Positions 51,491 to 59,894 of a stretch of 64,000 nucleotides of DNA are shown here, in pieces. The notes beneath the pieces are model-generated. The model saw nothing but the letters and a program-made list of their open reading frames with translations, was not told where the DNA came from and made no database searches. The position numbers and the translations under genes were made by a program. Position 1 is the first letter of the stretch; each line of letters begins with the position of its first letter. Source of the stretch: Nocardioides daeguensis (GTDB taxonomy: Bacteria; Actinomycetota; Actinomycetes; Propionibacteriales; Nocardioidaceae); assembly GCF_019192965.1 (NCBI RefSeq), contig NZ_JAHTKU010000022.1, forward strand, positions 62,001 to 126,000, in the 5' to 3' direction.

Positions 51491-52276
51491 GTGCCCGACA
51501 CCCGGACTGGCGAGCTGCTCGGCACCGTGATCGGGGACCTGGTCGCCGGCATCCGTGAGCGGCGCGAGCCGGCGCTGGCCGACGAGCCGGACGCGGTCCA
51601 CCAGCTGCGCACCTCGGTACGCCGGCTGCGCAACGTGCTGGCCGGCTTCGGACGCTACGTCGAGAAGCGGCCGGCCCGGGAGCTGCGCGACCACCTGGCG
51701 TCGTACGGCGCCGTGCTCGGCGCGGGCCGAGACCTGGAGGTCCGGGCTGAGGACTGTCGTCGGGTGCTGGCCGAGCTCGGCCGAACCGACCTCGAGCCCG
51801 CCCTGGTCGCGCCCCTCCTGGCCGCCCACGGCGGTGCACACGCGGTCCTCGTCGACTGGCACGCCTCCCCGGACGCGGTGGCGCTGGACCGCCTGCTCGA
51901 GCAGTGGGCCGAGGACCCGCCGTTCACCCATCGGGCGCGCCGGCCGGCCGGGCCGGCGACGGCGAAGGTGCTGCGCCGCGAGGTACGTCGCGTGCTGGAC
52001 CGGGCGGCCGACGGGGAGACGTCCCACGAGGTCCGCAAGGCCGCGCGTCGGCTGCGCCACGTCGCCGACGCGCTGGGGGAGGCCGCGCTGGCGTCCGCGG
52101 GCAAGGACATCCAGGGCCGGCTCGGGGACCACCGCGACGCCCTCCTGCTCGCGGGCCACCTGGGGGCCGCCGGTGCGCCGGCCGCGGTGATCGCCCATGT
52201 CGAGACCGCCGCCAGCCGGACGCTGGACGGCCTGCCGGAGGCTCTCGCCGCGCTCCGCGAGGTGGACGGATCCTGA
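51491..52276 (+). CDS. CHAD-domain protein
   Basis: The 261 residues are a CHAD (conserved histidine alpha-helical) domain: EPDAVHQLRTSVRRLRNVLA near the N-terminus, a GAVLGAGRDLEV segment, TSHEVRKAARRLRHVADALG in the second half, and IQGRLGDHRDALLLAGHLGA. CHAD proteins bind inorganic polyphosphate through conserved His and Arg/Lys residues; many accompany CYTH triphosphatases, but none is adjacent here. The GTG at 51491 follows CAGACT by 6 bases and may be leaderless. It diverges from the subtilase. Confidence 0.85.
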   Translation: MPDTRTGELLGTVIGDLVAGIRERREPALADEPDAVHQLRTSVRRLRNVLAGFGRYVEKRPARELRDHLASYGAVLGAGRDLEVRAEDCRRVLAELGRTDLEPALVAPLLAAHGGAHAVLVDWHASPDAVALDRLLEQWAEDPPFTHRARRPAGPATAKVLRREVRRVLDRAADGETSHEVRKAARRLRHVADALGEAALASAGKDIQGRLGDHRDALLLAGHLGAAGAPAAVIAHVETAASRTLDGLPEALAALREVDGS

Positions 52277-52315
52277 GACTGCCGTCTTGCCATCTGAGAC
52301 GTTGTGCGACACTGG

Positions 52316-52345
52316 TTCGACGGCACGACGTGCGACGGCTACGGT
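52316..52345 (+). promoter_or_regulatory. Promoter of the ilv leader and ilvBNC
   Basis: TTCGAC (52316-52321) and TACGGT (52340-52345) are 18 bases apart. The -10 box ends 6 bases before the leader-peptide ATG at 52352, so the leader would be translated from a leaderless transcript. Confidence 0.5.
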
Positions 52346-52351
52346 GATTCC

Positions 52352-52393
52352 ATGCATGACCTGCTTCTCGTACGCACCGGACGCGCCGGCTGA
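52352..52393 (+). CDS. ilv leader peptide (13 residues)
   Basis: ATG to TGA encodes MHDLLLVRTGRAG, with four consecutive branched-chain codons (Leu-Leu-Leu-Val). This is what an attenuation leader sensing leucine and valine charging needs. It lies 43 bases ahead of an intrinsic terminator and upstream of ilvB. The TACGGT box 6 bases before its start supports translation from the first base of the mRNA. Leader peptides of this kind precede ilvB in several actinobacteria. Confidence 0.75.
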   Translation: MHDLLLVRTGRAG

Positions 52394-52467
52394 GCCTGAC
52401 CAGGACAATCCGTCAGTCAACCGCCAGCGCGTCCACCCCTCGTTGCCCAGCAACCGAGGGGTTTTTT
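52379..52467 (+). terminator. Transcription attenuator of ilvBNC
   Basis: A terminator stem is formed by CCCCTC (52436-52441) with GAGGGG (52456-52461) plus GTTG/CAAC inside, loop CCCAG, then a run of six T (52462-52467). Immediately upstream, GGACGCGC (52379-52386, overlapping the last leader codons) pairs perfectly with GCGCGTCC (52427-52434). Ribosome position on the Leu/Val codons could decide whether this upstream stem forms. It is the only classic T-run terminator I saw in the window. Confidence 0.8.
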
Positions 52468-52520
52468 GTTGAGTTACGACCAGCAGTTCGGCCCACCACA
52501 GCAGACAAGGAACGACTCGG

Positions 52521-54296
52521 ATGAGTGAGCAGCAGGGCTCGGGCGCCAACTCCCAGGAACATGGCATCACCGGAGCACAGAGCCTGGTCCGGTCCCTCGA
52601 GGCGGCCGGGGTCACCGACATCTTCGGAATCCCGGGTGGAGCGATCCTCCCGGCCTACGACCCCCTGATGGACAGCAGCATCCGCCACATCCTCGTGCGC
52701 CACGAGCAGGGTGCCGGCCACGCCGCGCAGGGGTACGCCGCCGCGTCCGGCAGGGTCGGCGTCTGCATGGCGACCTCCGGGCCCGGTGCGACCAACCTGG
52801 TCACGCCGCTGGCCGACGCCCACATGGACTCGCTGCCGATGGTCGCGATCACCGGGCAGGTCGGCGCCTCGCTGATCGGGACCGACGCCTTCCAGGAGGC
52901 GGACATCCGCGGCATCACGATGCCGATCACCAAGCACAGCTTCCTGGTCACCGACCCCGCGGAGATCCCGACCAAGATCGCCGAGGCGTTCCACATCGCC
53001 TCCACCGGCCGCCCCGGCCCGGTTCTGGTCGACGTCACCAAGTCGGCGCTGCAGTCCACGACCAGCTTCGCGTGGCCCACCGAGCTGAACCTGCCCGGCT
53101 ACCGCCCGGTGACCCGGCCGCACGCCAAGCAGATCCGCGAGGCCGCCCGCCTCATGCTCGAGTCGCGCAAGCCGGTCCTGTACGTCGGCGGCGGCACCAT
53201 CCGCTCCGGCGCCTCCAAGGAGCTGCTGGCCCTCGCCGAGCTCACCGGCATCCCCGTGGTCACCACGCTGATGGCCCGCGGCGCGTTCCCTGACAGCCAC
53301 CCGCAGCACCTCGGCATGCCCGGCATGCACGGCACCGTGGCGGCCGTCGCGGCGCTGCAGAAGAGCGACCTGATCATCAGCCTGGGCGCCCGCTTCGACG
53401 ACCGCGTCACCGGCAACCTCGACTCGTTCGCGCCCAACGCGTTGGTCATCCACGCCGACATCGACCCGGCCGAGATCGGGAAGAACCGGTTCGCCGACGT
53501 CCCGATCGTGGGCGACGTCCGCGAGGTGCTGGTCGACCTGATCACCACCCTGCGCACCGAGCAGGAGGCCGGCCGCACCGGCGACTACGAGGGCTGGGTC
53601 GCGTTCTGCGCCGGCGTGAAGAAGAAGTACCCGCTGGGCTACGACCGTCCCGCCGACGGCGGCCTGGCGCCGCAGTACGTCCTCGAGCGCCTCGGCGCCA
53701 TCTCCGGTCCCGACACGATCTACACCGCGGGCGTCGGCCAGCACCAGATGTGGGCTGCGCACTTCGTCGGCTACGAACGCCCCAACACCTGGATCAACTC
53801 CGGCGGCCTCGGCACCATGGGCTTCTCGGTCCCGGCCGCGATGGGCGCGAAGGTCGCGATGCCCGACCAGACCGTGTGGTCGATCGATGGCGACGGCTGC
53901 TTCCAGATGACCAACCAGGAGCTCGCCACCTGCGCGATCAACAACATCCCGATCAAGGTCGCGGTCATCAACAACGAGTCGCTCGGCATGGTGCGGCAGT
54001 GGCAGACGCTGTTCTACAACTCGCGCTACTCCAACACCGACCTGCACTCGAAGCGGATCCCCGACTTCGTGAAGCTCGCCGACGCCTACGGCTGCGTGGG
54101 CCTGGCCTGCGAGTCGCCCGACGACGTCGACGCGACCATCCGCAAGGCGATGGAGATCAACGACGTGCCCGTGGTCGTCGACTTCCGGGTCCACCGCGAC
54201 GCCATGGTGTGGCCGATGGTGGCGGCGGGCACGAGCAACGACGACATCAAGTACGCGCGCGACCTCGCGCCCCAGTTCGACGAGGATGACCTGTAG
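52521..54296 (+). CDS. ilvB: Acetolactate synthase, large (catalytic) subunit
   Basis: ThDP/FAD enzyme joining two pyruvates (or pyruvate and 2-oxobutyrate) in branched-chain amino acid synthesis. The 591 residues have the ThDP glutamate in RHEQGAGHAAQGYAAASGR, ITGQVGASLIGTDAFQEADI, and the ThDP signature GDGCFQMTNQELATCAINN. It is the first structural gene of ilvBNC, behind the attenuator. ilvN starts 2 bases after its stop. Confidence 0.96.
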   Translation: MSEQQGSGANSQEHGITGAQSLVRSLEAAGVTDIFGIPGGAILPAYDPLMDSSIRHILVRHEQGAGHAAQGYAAASGRVGVCMATSGPGATNLVTPLADAHMDSLPMVAITGQVGASLIGTDAFQEADIRGITMPITKHSFLVTDPAEIPTKIAEAFHIASTGRPGPVLVDVTKSALQSTTSFAWPTELNLPGYRPVTRPHAKQIREAARLMLESRKPVLYVGGGTIRSGASKELLALAELTGIPVVTTLMARGAFPDSHPQHLGMPGMHGTVAAVAALQKSDLIISLGARFDDRVTGNLDSFAPNALVIHADIDPAEIGKNRFADVPIVGDVREVLVDLITTLRTEQEAGRTGDYEGWVAFCAGVKKKYPLGYDRPADGGLAPQYVLERLGAISGPDTIYTAGVGQHQMWAAHFVGYERPNTWINSGGLGTMGFSVPAAMGAKVAMPDQTVWSIDGDGCFQMTNQELATCAINNIPIKVAVINNESLGMVRQWQTLFYNSRYSNTDLHSKRIPDFVKLADAYGCVGLACESPDDVDATIRKAMEINDVPVVVDFRVHRDAMVWPMVAAGTSNDDIKYARDLAPQFDEDDL

Positions 54297-54298
54297 AG

Positions 54299-54838
54299 AT
54301 GGCGAAGCACACCCTGTCCGTCCTCGTCGAGGACAAGCCCGGCGTCCTGGCCCGCATCTCCGCGCTGTTCAGCCGCCGCGGCTTCAACATCGAGTCGCTC
54401 GCGGTGGGTCCGACCGAGCACTCCGAGATCTCGCGGATGACCATCGTGGTCAACGTCGACTCCTCGCCGCTCGAGCAGGTGACCAAGCAGCTCAACAAGC
54501 TGGTCGAGGTCATCAAGATCGTCGAGCTCGACCCGACCGCCTCGGTCAACCGCGAGCTGGTGCTGGTCAAGGTCGGCGCCACCGCGGAGAACCGCGGCGA
54601 GGTGCTCGACGTCGTCCAGCTGTTCAAGGCGAAGGTCATCGACGTCGCCTCGGACGCGATCACCATGCAGATCGTCGGGAACGACGGCAAGATCGCTGAC
54701 TTCCTGCGCGTGCTGGAGCCCTTCGGGATCCGCGAGCTCGTGCAGTCCGGCATGGTGGCCATCGGCCGCGGGCCGCGCTCCATCTCGGAGCGCAGCAAGC
54801 CCGTCGCCGTCCCGGTGCCGCCCGCCGCCCACGCCTGA
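54299..54838 (+). CDS. ilvN: Acetolactate synthase, small (regulatory) subunit
   Basis: Binds valine for feedback inhibition and activates IlvB. The 179 residues have an N-terminal ACT domain (HTLSVLVEDKPGVLARISAL, FSRRGFNIESLAVGPTE) and the conserved C-terminal domain (ELVLVKVGATAENRGEVLDV). It is tightly linked to ilvB. Confidence 0.96.
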   Translation: MAKHTLSVLVEDKPGVLARISALFSRRGFNIESLAVGPTEHSEISRMTIVVNVDSSPLEQVTKQLNKLVEVIKIVELDPTASVNRELVLVKVGATAENRGEVLDVVQLFKAKVIDVASDAITMQIVGNDGKIADFLRVLEPFGIRELVQSGMVAIGRGPRSISERSKPVAVPVPPAAHA

Positions 54839-54852
54839 CAACACCCACCACT

Positions 54853-54893
54853 GAGGCTTCGAGGCTCGCTGCGCTCGCACCTCAACCACCGAG
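54853..54893. repeat. Copy 1 of a dispersed intergenic repeat
   Basis: The ilvN-ilvC gap holds TTCGAGGCTCGCTGCGC followed by GCACCTCAACCACCGAG. A related sequence lies at 60916-60961 (TTCGAGGCGGCTTCG ... GCACCTCGACCACCGG). Both have a GAGG/CCTC stem. I believe related elements are common between genes in Nocardioides-type genomes, but that is memory, not a search. Confidence 0.55.
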
Positions 54894-54920
54894 ATACCGA
54901 GATATAAGGAGAAGCCCGAC

Positions 54921-55946
54921 GTGGCTGAGATCTACTACGACGACGACGCCGACCTGTCCCTCATCCAGGGCAAGCACGTCGCCGTCATCGGTTACGGCAG
55001 CCAGGGTCACGCCCACGCGCTGAACCTGCGCGACTCCGGTGTCGACGTCCGCGTCGGCCTCAAGGAGGGCTCGAAGAGCCGCGCCAAGGCGGAGGAGGAG
55101 GGCCTGCGCGTCCTCACCCCGCGCGAGGCCGCGGAGGAGGCCGACGTCATCGTCATCCTCGCCCCCGACCAGGTCCAGCGCCACCTGTACGCCGACGAGA
55201 TCGCGCCGGCGCTCGCCGAGGGCGACACGCTGGTGTTCGGCCACGGCTTCAACATCCGCTTCGGATACATCCAGCCGCCGGCCGGCGTCGACGTCATCCT
55301 CGTCGCCCCGAAGGCCCCGGGCCACACCGTGCGTCGCGAGTACGTCGCCGGCCGCGGCATCCCGGACATCATCGCCGTCGAGCAGGACGCCTCGGGCAAG
55401 GCCTGGGACCTGGCGAAGTCCTACGCGAAGGGCATCGGCGGCACCCGCGCCGGCGTCATCAAGACCACCTTCACCGAGGAGACCGAGACCGACCTGTTCG
55501 GCGAGCAGGCGGTTCTCTGCGGCGGTGTCTCGCAGCTGATCCAGTACGGCTTCGAGACCCTCACCGAGGCCGGCTACCAGGGCGAGATCGCCTACTTCGA
55601 GGTCCTCCACGAGCTCAAGCTCATCGTCGACCTGATGTGGGAGGGCGGCATCGCCAAGCAGCGCTGGTCGGTCTCCGACACCGCCGAGTACGGCGACTAC
55701 GTGTCCGGCCCGCGTGTGATCGACCCGCGCGTCAAGGAGAACATGAAGGCCGTTCTCGCCGACATCCAGAGCGGTGCGTTCGCCGAGCGCTTCATCGCCG
55801 ACCAGGACGCCGGCGCGCCGGAGTTCAAGGCGCTGCGCGAGAAGGGTGCCCAGCACCCGATCGAGGCCGTCGGCAAGACGCTGCGCTCCCACTTCTCGTG
55901 GGCGCACACCGACGACGACTACACCGAGGGCTCGGCCGCGCGCTGA
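54921..55946 (+). CDS. ilvC: Ketol-acid reductoisomerase (NADP+)
   Basis: Second step of branched-chain synthesis: isomerisation and reduction of acetolactate. The 341 residues are the short class I form. The Rossmann motif is VAVIGYGSQGHAHALNLRDS; Mg-binding and catalytic segments include TETDLFGEQAVLCGG and the GYQGEIAYFEVLHELKLIVD helix. AAGGAG lies ahead of the GTG at 54921. An 11-bp hairpin follows the gene. Confidence 0.96.
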   Translation: MAEIYYDDDADLSLIQGKHVAVIGYGSQGHAHALNLRDSGVDVRVGLKEGSKSRAKAEEEGLRVLTPREAAEEADVIVILAPDQVQRHLYADEIAPALAEGDTLVFGHGFNIRFGYIQPPAGVDVILVAPKAPGHTVRREYVAGRGIPDIIAVEQDASGKAWDLAKSYAKGIGGTRAGVIKTTFTEETETDLFGEQAVLCGGVSQLIQYGFETLTEAGYQGEIAYFEVLHELKLIVDLMWEGGIAKQRWSVSDTAEYGDYVSGPRVIDPRVKENMKAVLADIQSGAFAERFIADQDAGAPEFKALREKGAQHPIEAVGKTLRSHFSWAHTDDDYTEGSAAR

Positions 55947-55962
55947 CCTCGCGTCGTAGCAG

Positions 55963-55995
55963 GACACCCCCGGACCCGTCAGGGCCGGGGGTGTC
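55963..55995. terminator. Hairpin terminator after ilvC
   Basis: GACACCCCCGG (55963-55973) pairs perfectly with CCGGGGGTGTC (55985-55995) around an 11-base loop. It starts 17 bases after the ilvC stop and precedes the convergent end of the gene at 56042. No T-run. Confidence 0.65.
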
Positions 55996-56041
55996 GTGCG
56001 TCCGGGCCGACCTGGGGAGAGCCACCAGCGCGCGCTCGAGC

Positions 56042-58927
56042 TCAGCGCAGGGCGATCGTCACGCTGGTTCCCTTCGCGGCCGCGTCGGTCGTGGCGACCT
56101 GGTCCCCGTACTGGCCCGCTGCGACGGGTCCGCCGGTGTCGGCCACGAGCTGGTCGGCGTGGCCGCCGCCGGCGCCGATCAGCCGTTGCCGCACGGTCGA
56201 GCCTGCGGGCTCGGCGAAGGTCGTGGTCGCCGAGGAGCGGTCCGCCCACACCGTCACCACCCAGTTGCCGGGGGTGGTGACCACGGGGCTGCGGTGGGCC
56301 GTCGTCGCGGTGGCCTCGGCGGCGCCGGCGACGGCGGCCACCGGCCTCGCCGGGTCGGTGCCGGAGTAGGCCAGCACGGTGAGCGTTGCCTTGACGGCGG
56401 TCGCGCCGAAGGCGACCGTCACGTTGCGACCGGCGTCGTCGGCGGCGGCGACCTTCTGCCAGACCACCGTGGTCAACGCGTTCGTGGCGACGGGGGCGCC
56501 GACCTGGGTCCAGCCCGCCGGCGCGGGCGGCACGGCGCTCGTCGCGGCCGACACGACGGCGACCAGGCCGTCCCCGGCCTGCGCGGTCGTGGGGATCGGT
56601 GTGACGACCGACGTCGCGTTGGTGACCTTTCCGGTGGAGTCCCGGTAGGCGACCTGGCTGGTGGCGCCCTCGATCACGACCGGTTGGGTGGACGTGGCGG
56701 TGCCGCCGTTCTCGTCGGTGACGGTCAGGGTGACCGGGTAGGTCCCGGGCGCTGTGTAAAGGTGGCCGGCCCGGGCGCCGCTCGCCGTTGCGCCGTCCCC
56801 GAAGCTCCACGCCCAGCCCGTGACGGTGCCGTCCGGGTCGGTCGAGCCGCTGCCGTCGAAGGAGCAGGACTGGCCGGCGCAGGACGCCGTGAACGACGAG
56901 GTCGGCGGCTGGTTGGCGAGCGGCCCGAGGAACATCGTGCCGCTCGACCACACCGGACTGGCGTCGATGCCGTCGCCGGTCACCCGGGTCCAGGTGCCGC
57001 TCGCCACCCCGTCGGTGACGGACAGGCGCCAGAGCTGGTTGGTTGACATGCCGGCCCACAGCGCCCCGTCGGCGTACACGAGGCCGCGGGGGCCCTGCAG
57101 GAGTGGGAGGTTCGATCCCGTGACCGTGAACTCGGCGGCGCCGACCACCATGCTGTCCGGGGAGAACCAGCGCCAGAAGACCTTCGACTGCAGGCTCCGC
57201 GTGTAGTACAGCCGGTGGTTGGCGTAGGCCATGCCGGTGATGCCTGAGATCTGGGGGTACAACGTGGGGACCCGGCCGCGGTAGGTCTGCGTCCCGCCGC
57301 TGGTCGTCACGTCGCTCCAGTACGGGTCGTTGTACGGGTCGATGACGTTGTCCGGGCCGAAGGCGGTGCCGTCGAAGGTCCGGTAGTGCAGCTTGTTGTC
57401 GGTCGCGCCGTAGACGAGCTTCGAGCCGACCATGAAGGCGCCGCGCACGTTGTTCCAGCTCGCGCCGCCGGTCGTCGCGACGGTCGTCGGCGCGGTGATC
57501 GACGAGCCCGTGAACTGCCGGGTGGTCACGGCCGAGCCGGACAGCCGGTAGAGGCTGCGCGGCAGCACCGGGTCGGCCTGGTTGACGGGGGCGCTGCCGC
57601 CGTCGACGGGGAAGAAGGCGAGTCGGGCGCGGCGGTACTCGCCGTTGCCGATGTACTCCGTGTCGCTGCCGACGTAGATGCCGTTGTCCGTCGCCAGCAG
57701 CTCCTCGGCGCCGACGCCGCGCGGGTGGCGGCCGGGATTCCAGCTCAGCGGCATGCCGTTGGCCGGGTCGAGCGCGGCCAGGCCGGGACGCGGCACTTGG
57801 CCCGCCTGCTGGTCGGCGCCGCTCAGGATCGCGTTCATCCACTTCTGGTGGCCCCCGACGTAGACCGCGTTGTCGGCGATCGCGACCGAGAGCAGCGAGT
57901 CCTGGCCGGTCGCGGCCTGCCAGACGGGTTGCACGTCCTGCCCGGTCGCCGCCACGTCGAAGCGGGCCGCCGAGTCGCACAGGGTGCCGTTGTACCCGGC
58001 GCCACTGGAGGCGACCACGAAGTAGGAGCTGTCGGGGGAGAAGTCGACGTCGCGCACGTAGGAGTCGAAGTTGTTCTTGCTGCACTCGGGCGTGTAGCGC
58101 AGCGTCTTCCAGTCGGGGTCGACGAAGGCGTTGTCGGGTCCGAGCCGGATCAGCACGACCTGGTCGCGTTCGAGGCCGTCGGCGTGCTTGAAGTTGCCGA
58201 TGGCGGCGAGCCGGGTGCCGTCGGGGCTGGCCGCGATCTTCGCGACGCCGACCGGAGCCTTCGCCGTACCCGAGGGCCAGTTGTGGTTGGTGTCGACGGC
58301 GACCTTGAGGTACTCGTCCACCTCCCCGGTGGCTGCGTTCAGCGACGCCGTGCCGGGACGCGGCAGGCCGGCGACGGTCGTGAAGCTGCCGGCCAGCAGC
58401 AGCCGGTCGCCCACGAGGGCGATGTCGAGGACGCCCCCGTTGGGGCTGGGGTTCTTGAACCCGGGCACCAGCGCGCCGGTGCCTGTGTCGATCTTGATGA
58501 TGTTGCGGACCTTGGTGGTGCCCGCGAGCTTGAAGGTGCCGGCCACGAACAGCGCGCTGCCGTCGGGCGTGGCAACGATGCCGTTGACGCTGCCGTCGAG
58601 CGCCGGCGCGAAGGTCGGGTCGACGACGCCGGTCAGCCGGTCGTACGCGAAGAGGTACGGCGTCGGCAGCTGCGCGCTCGTCCCCGGGTTCTGTGCCAGC
58701 GTGAACGTGCCACCCACGAACACCTTGCGCCCGACCTCGGCGATGGCGAGCGTCCGGCCGTCCAGGATGTTGGGTGTCGTCGCGGGGACGGCCGACGGGA
58801 CCAGCCGCTGGTGGGCGGGCTGCGCGATCGCCGGGGGACCGCCGGTCGTGAGCGTCGTCACCGCCGTGACGACCGCAGCGAGCAGGACGACGGCACCGCG
58901 GATGCGGTGCTGACGGTGTCGACGCAC
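56042..58927 (-). CDS. Large secreted propeller protein with PKD domain
   Basis: The 961 residues start with a basic region and signal helix (IRGAVVLLAAVVTAVTTLTT, cleavage near AIAQP). Residues 50-660 carry repeats such as RKVFVGGTFTL, SALFVAGTFKLAG, DRLLLAGSFTTVAG and NAVYVGGHQKW, suggesting a beta-propeller (delta-60/Kelch-like). A PKD domain follows (about 670-755: PPTSSFTASC to WAWSFGDGATASG). The C-terminal 200 residues contain a beta-rich domain ending KGTSVTIALR. The GTG at 58927 has a G-run upstream. It is probably a surface or extracellular adhesion/recognition protein; no enzyme motif was seen. Confidence 0.8.
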   Translation of the reverse strand: MRRHRQHRIRGAVVLLAAVVTAVTTLTTGGPPAIAQPAHQRLVPSAVPATTPNILDGRTLAIAEVGRKVFVGGTFTLAQNPGTSAQLPTPYLFAYDRLTGVVDPTFAPALDGSVNGIVATPDGSALFVAGTFKLAGTTKVRNIIKIDTGTGALVPGFKNPSPNGGVLDIALVGDRLLLAGSFTTVAGLPRPGTASLNAATGEVDEYLKVAVDTNHNWPSGTAKAPVGVAKIAASPDGTRLAAIGNFKHADGLERDQVVLIRLGPDNAFVDPDWKTLRYTPECSKNNFDSYVRDVDFSPDSSYFVVASSGAGYNGTLCDSAARFDVAATGQDVQPVWQAATGQDSLLSVAIADNAVYVGGHQKWMNAILSGADQQAGQVPRPGLAALDPANGMPLSWNPGRHPRGVGAEELLATDNGIYVGSDTEYIGNGEYRRARLAFFPVDGGSAPVNQADPVLPRSLYRLSGSAVTTRQFTGSSITAPTTVATTGGASWNNVRGAFMVGSKLVYGATDNKLHYRTFDGTAFGPDNVIDPYNDPYWSDVTTSGGTQTYRGRVPTLYPQISGITGMAYANHRLYYTRSLQSKVFWRWFSPDSMVVGAAEFTVTGSNLPLLQGPRGLVYADGALWAGMSTNQLWRLSVTDGVASGTWTRVTGDGIDASPVWSSGTMFLGPLANQPPTSSFTASCAGQSCSFDGSGSTDPDGTVTGWAWSFGDGATASGARAGHLYTAPGTYPVTLTVTDENGGTATSTQPVVIEGATSQVAYRDSTGKVTNATSVVTPIPTTAQAGDGLVAVVSAATSAVPPAPAGWTQVGAPVATNALTTVVWQKVAAADDAGRNVTVAFGATAVKATLTVLAYSGTDPARPVAAVAGAAEATATTAHRSPVVTTPGNWVVTVWADRSSATTTFAEPAGSTVRQRLIGAGGGHADQLVADTGGPVAAGQYGDQVATTDAAAKGTSVTIALR

Positions 58928-59011
58928 GATGGCCCCCCGTTGAGTCAGCCGAGACCTCCCCGACGCTCGCACCGATCGCCCCGTCGCGAGTCACCCATAT
59001 CGGGCAAGTAC

Positions 59012-59052
59012 GCCGACGGCCCGCCCTGCGGGGTGCAGGACGAGCCGTCGGC
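59012..59052 (-). terminator. Hairpin after the ABC export operon
   Basis: GCCGACGGC (59012-59020) pairs with GCCGTCGGC (59044-59052), with an inner CCTGC/GCAGG stem (59025-59029 with 59035-59039). It lies just downstream of the permease stop at 59076 on the minus strand. Confidence 0.6.
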
Positions 59053-59075
59053 GGGGGCCTGTGGGGCAGCGCCGG

Positions 59076-59894
59076 CTACTTCACCTCGGAGCGGAGCACG
59101 AGCCGGGTGCCGATCAGCAGCGGCAGGGCGATCCACAGCGCGGAGGTGACGCCGAGCTGGGCCCAGTCCTGGCCGGTGAGGTGACCGTCGAAGAGCAGGA
59201 AGCGGGTGTCGTTGATGTCGAACCAGCCGGCGTTGTCCGCCCACCATTCCTGGGCGGCGGCCAGTGCGCCGGACAGCCCGGGCAGCACCAGGTTGACCAC
59301 GAAGTAGCCGACGATCGCGGCGGGCGAGCTGCGGAACAGCAGGCCGAGGGCGAAGCCGAGCAACATGCCGAGCTCGTTGGCAAGCACGATCTGCGCGAAG
59401 GTGCCGGCGGAGATGTCCCACACCGGGTCGACGCCGGTGATCATCGAGGTGACCAGGTTGCCGAGGGCGCCGACGCCCAGCGCGACGACCATGCCGGCGA
59501 GCCCGATGGCGAGCGTGTTGAGCAGCTTGGCGGCCAGCACCCGGGAGCGGCCCGGCACCAGGGTGAAGGTGGTCAGGGTGGTGCGTTGGCTCCACTCGCT
59601 GGTCACGGCGAGCACGCCGATCACGGGCAGGATGACCGACATCGGGCTGCCGATCGCGGCGGCGAACGAGTCGAAGGTCAGGTCGTCGCGGTCGCCGACG
59701 AGCAGCGTGATCACGGTCGCGATCGCAGAGGTGATGACGATGCTCGCCATCAACCAGTATCCCGATCGGGTGTCGAACATCTTGCGGAGCTCGACGTACT
59801 GGATCCGGCGGAACGGGGTGCGCGCTGGCGCCGGACGCGTCCGGGCGGAGGGGGGTACGACGTCCGGGGCGGCGTCGAGGGTCGTGGCGGTCAT
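59076..59894 (-). CDS. ABC transporter permease (ABC-2 type)
   Basis: The 272 residues have about six membrane helices after a proline-rich N-terminus. Features such as RIQYVELRKMFDTRSGYWLM, TSEWSQRTTLTTFTLVPGR and GMLLGFALGLLFRSSPAAIV match ABC-2-type permeases that work with stand-alone ATPases. The start overlaps the ATPase stop by 4 bases. The substrate is unknown; related pairs export drugs, peptides or lipids. Confidence 0.88.
   Translation of the reverse strand: MTATTLDAAPDVVPPSARTRPAPARTPFRRIQYVELRKMFDTRSGYWLMASIVITSAIATVITLLVGDRDDLTFDSFAAAIGSPMSVILPVIGVLAVTSEWSQRTTLTTFTLVPGRSRVLAAKLLNTLAIGLAGMVVALGVGALGNLVTSMITGVDPVWDISAGTFAQIVLANELGMLLGFALGLLFRSSPAAIVGYFVVNLVLPGLSGALAAAQEWWADNAGWFDINDTRFLLFDGHLTGQDWAQLGVTSALWIALPLLIGTRLVLRSEVK

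Noticed and set aside
57105..57120. GGTTCGATCCC resembling a tRNA T-loop
   Set aside because: It lies inside the PKD-protein gene and is not surrounded by an acceptor stem or anticodon arm.
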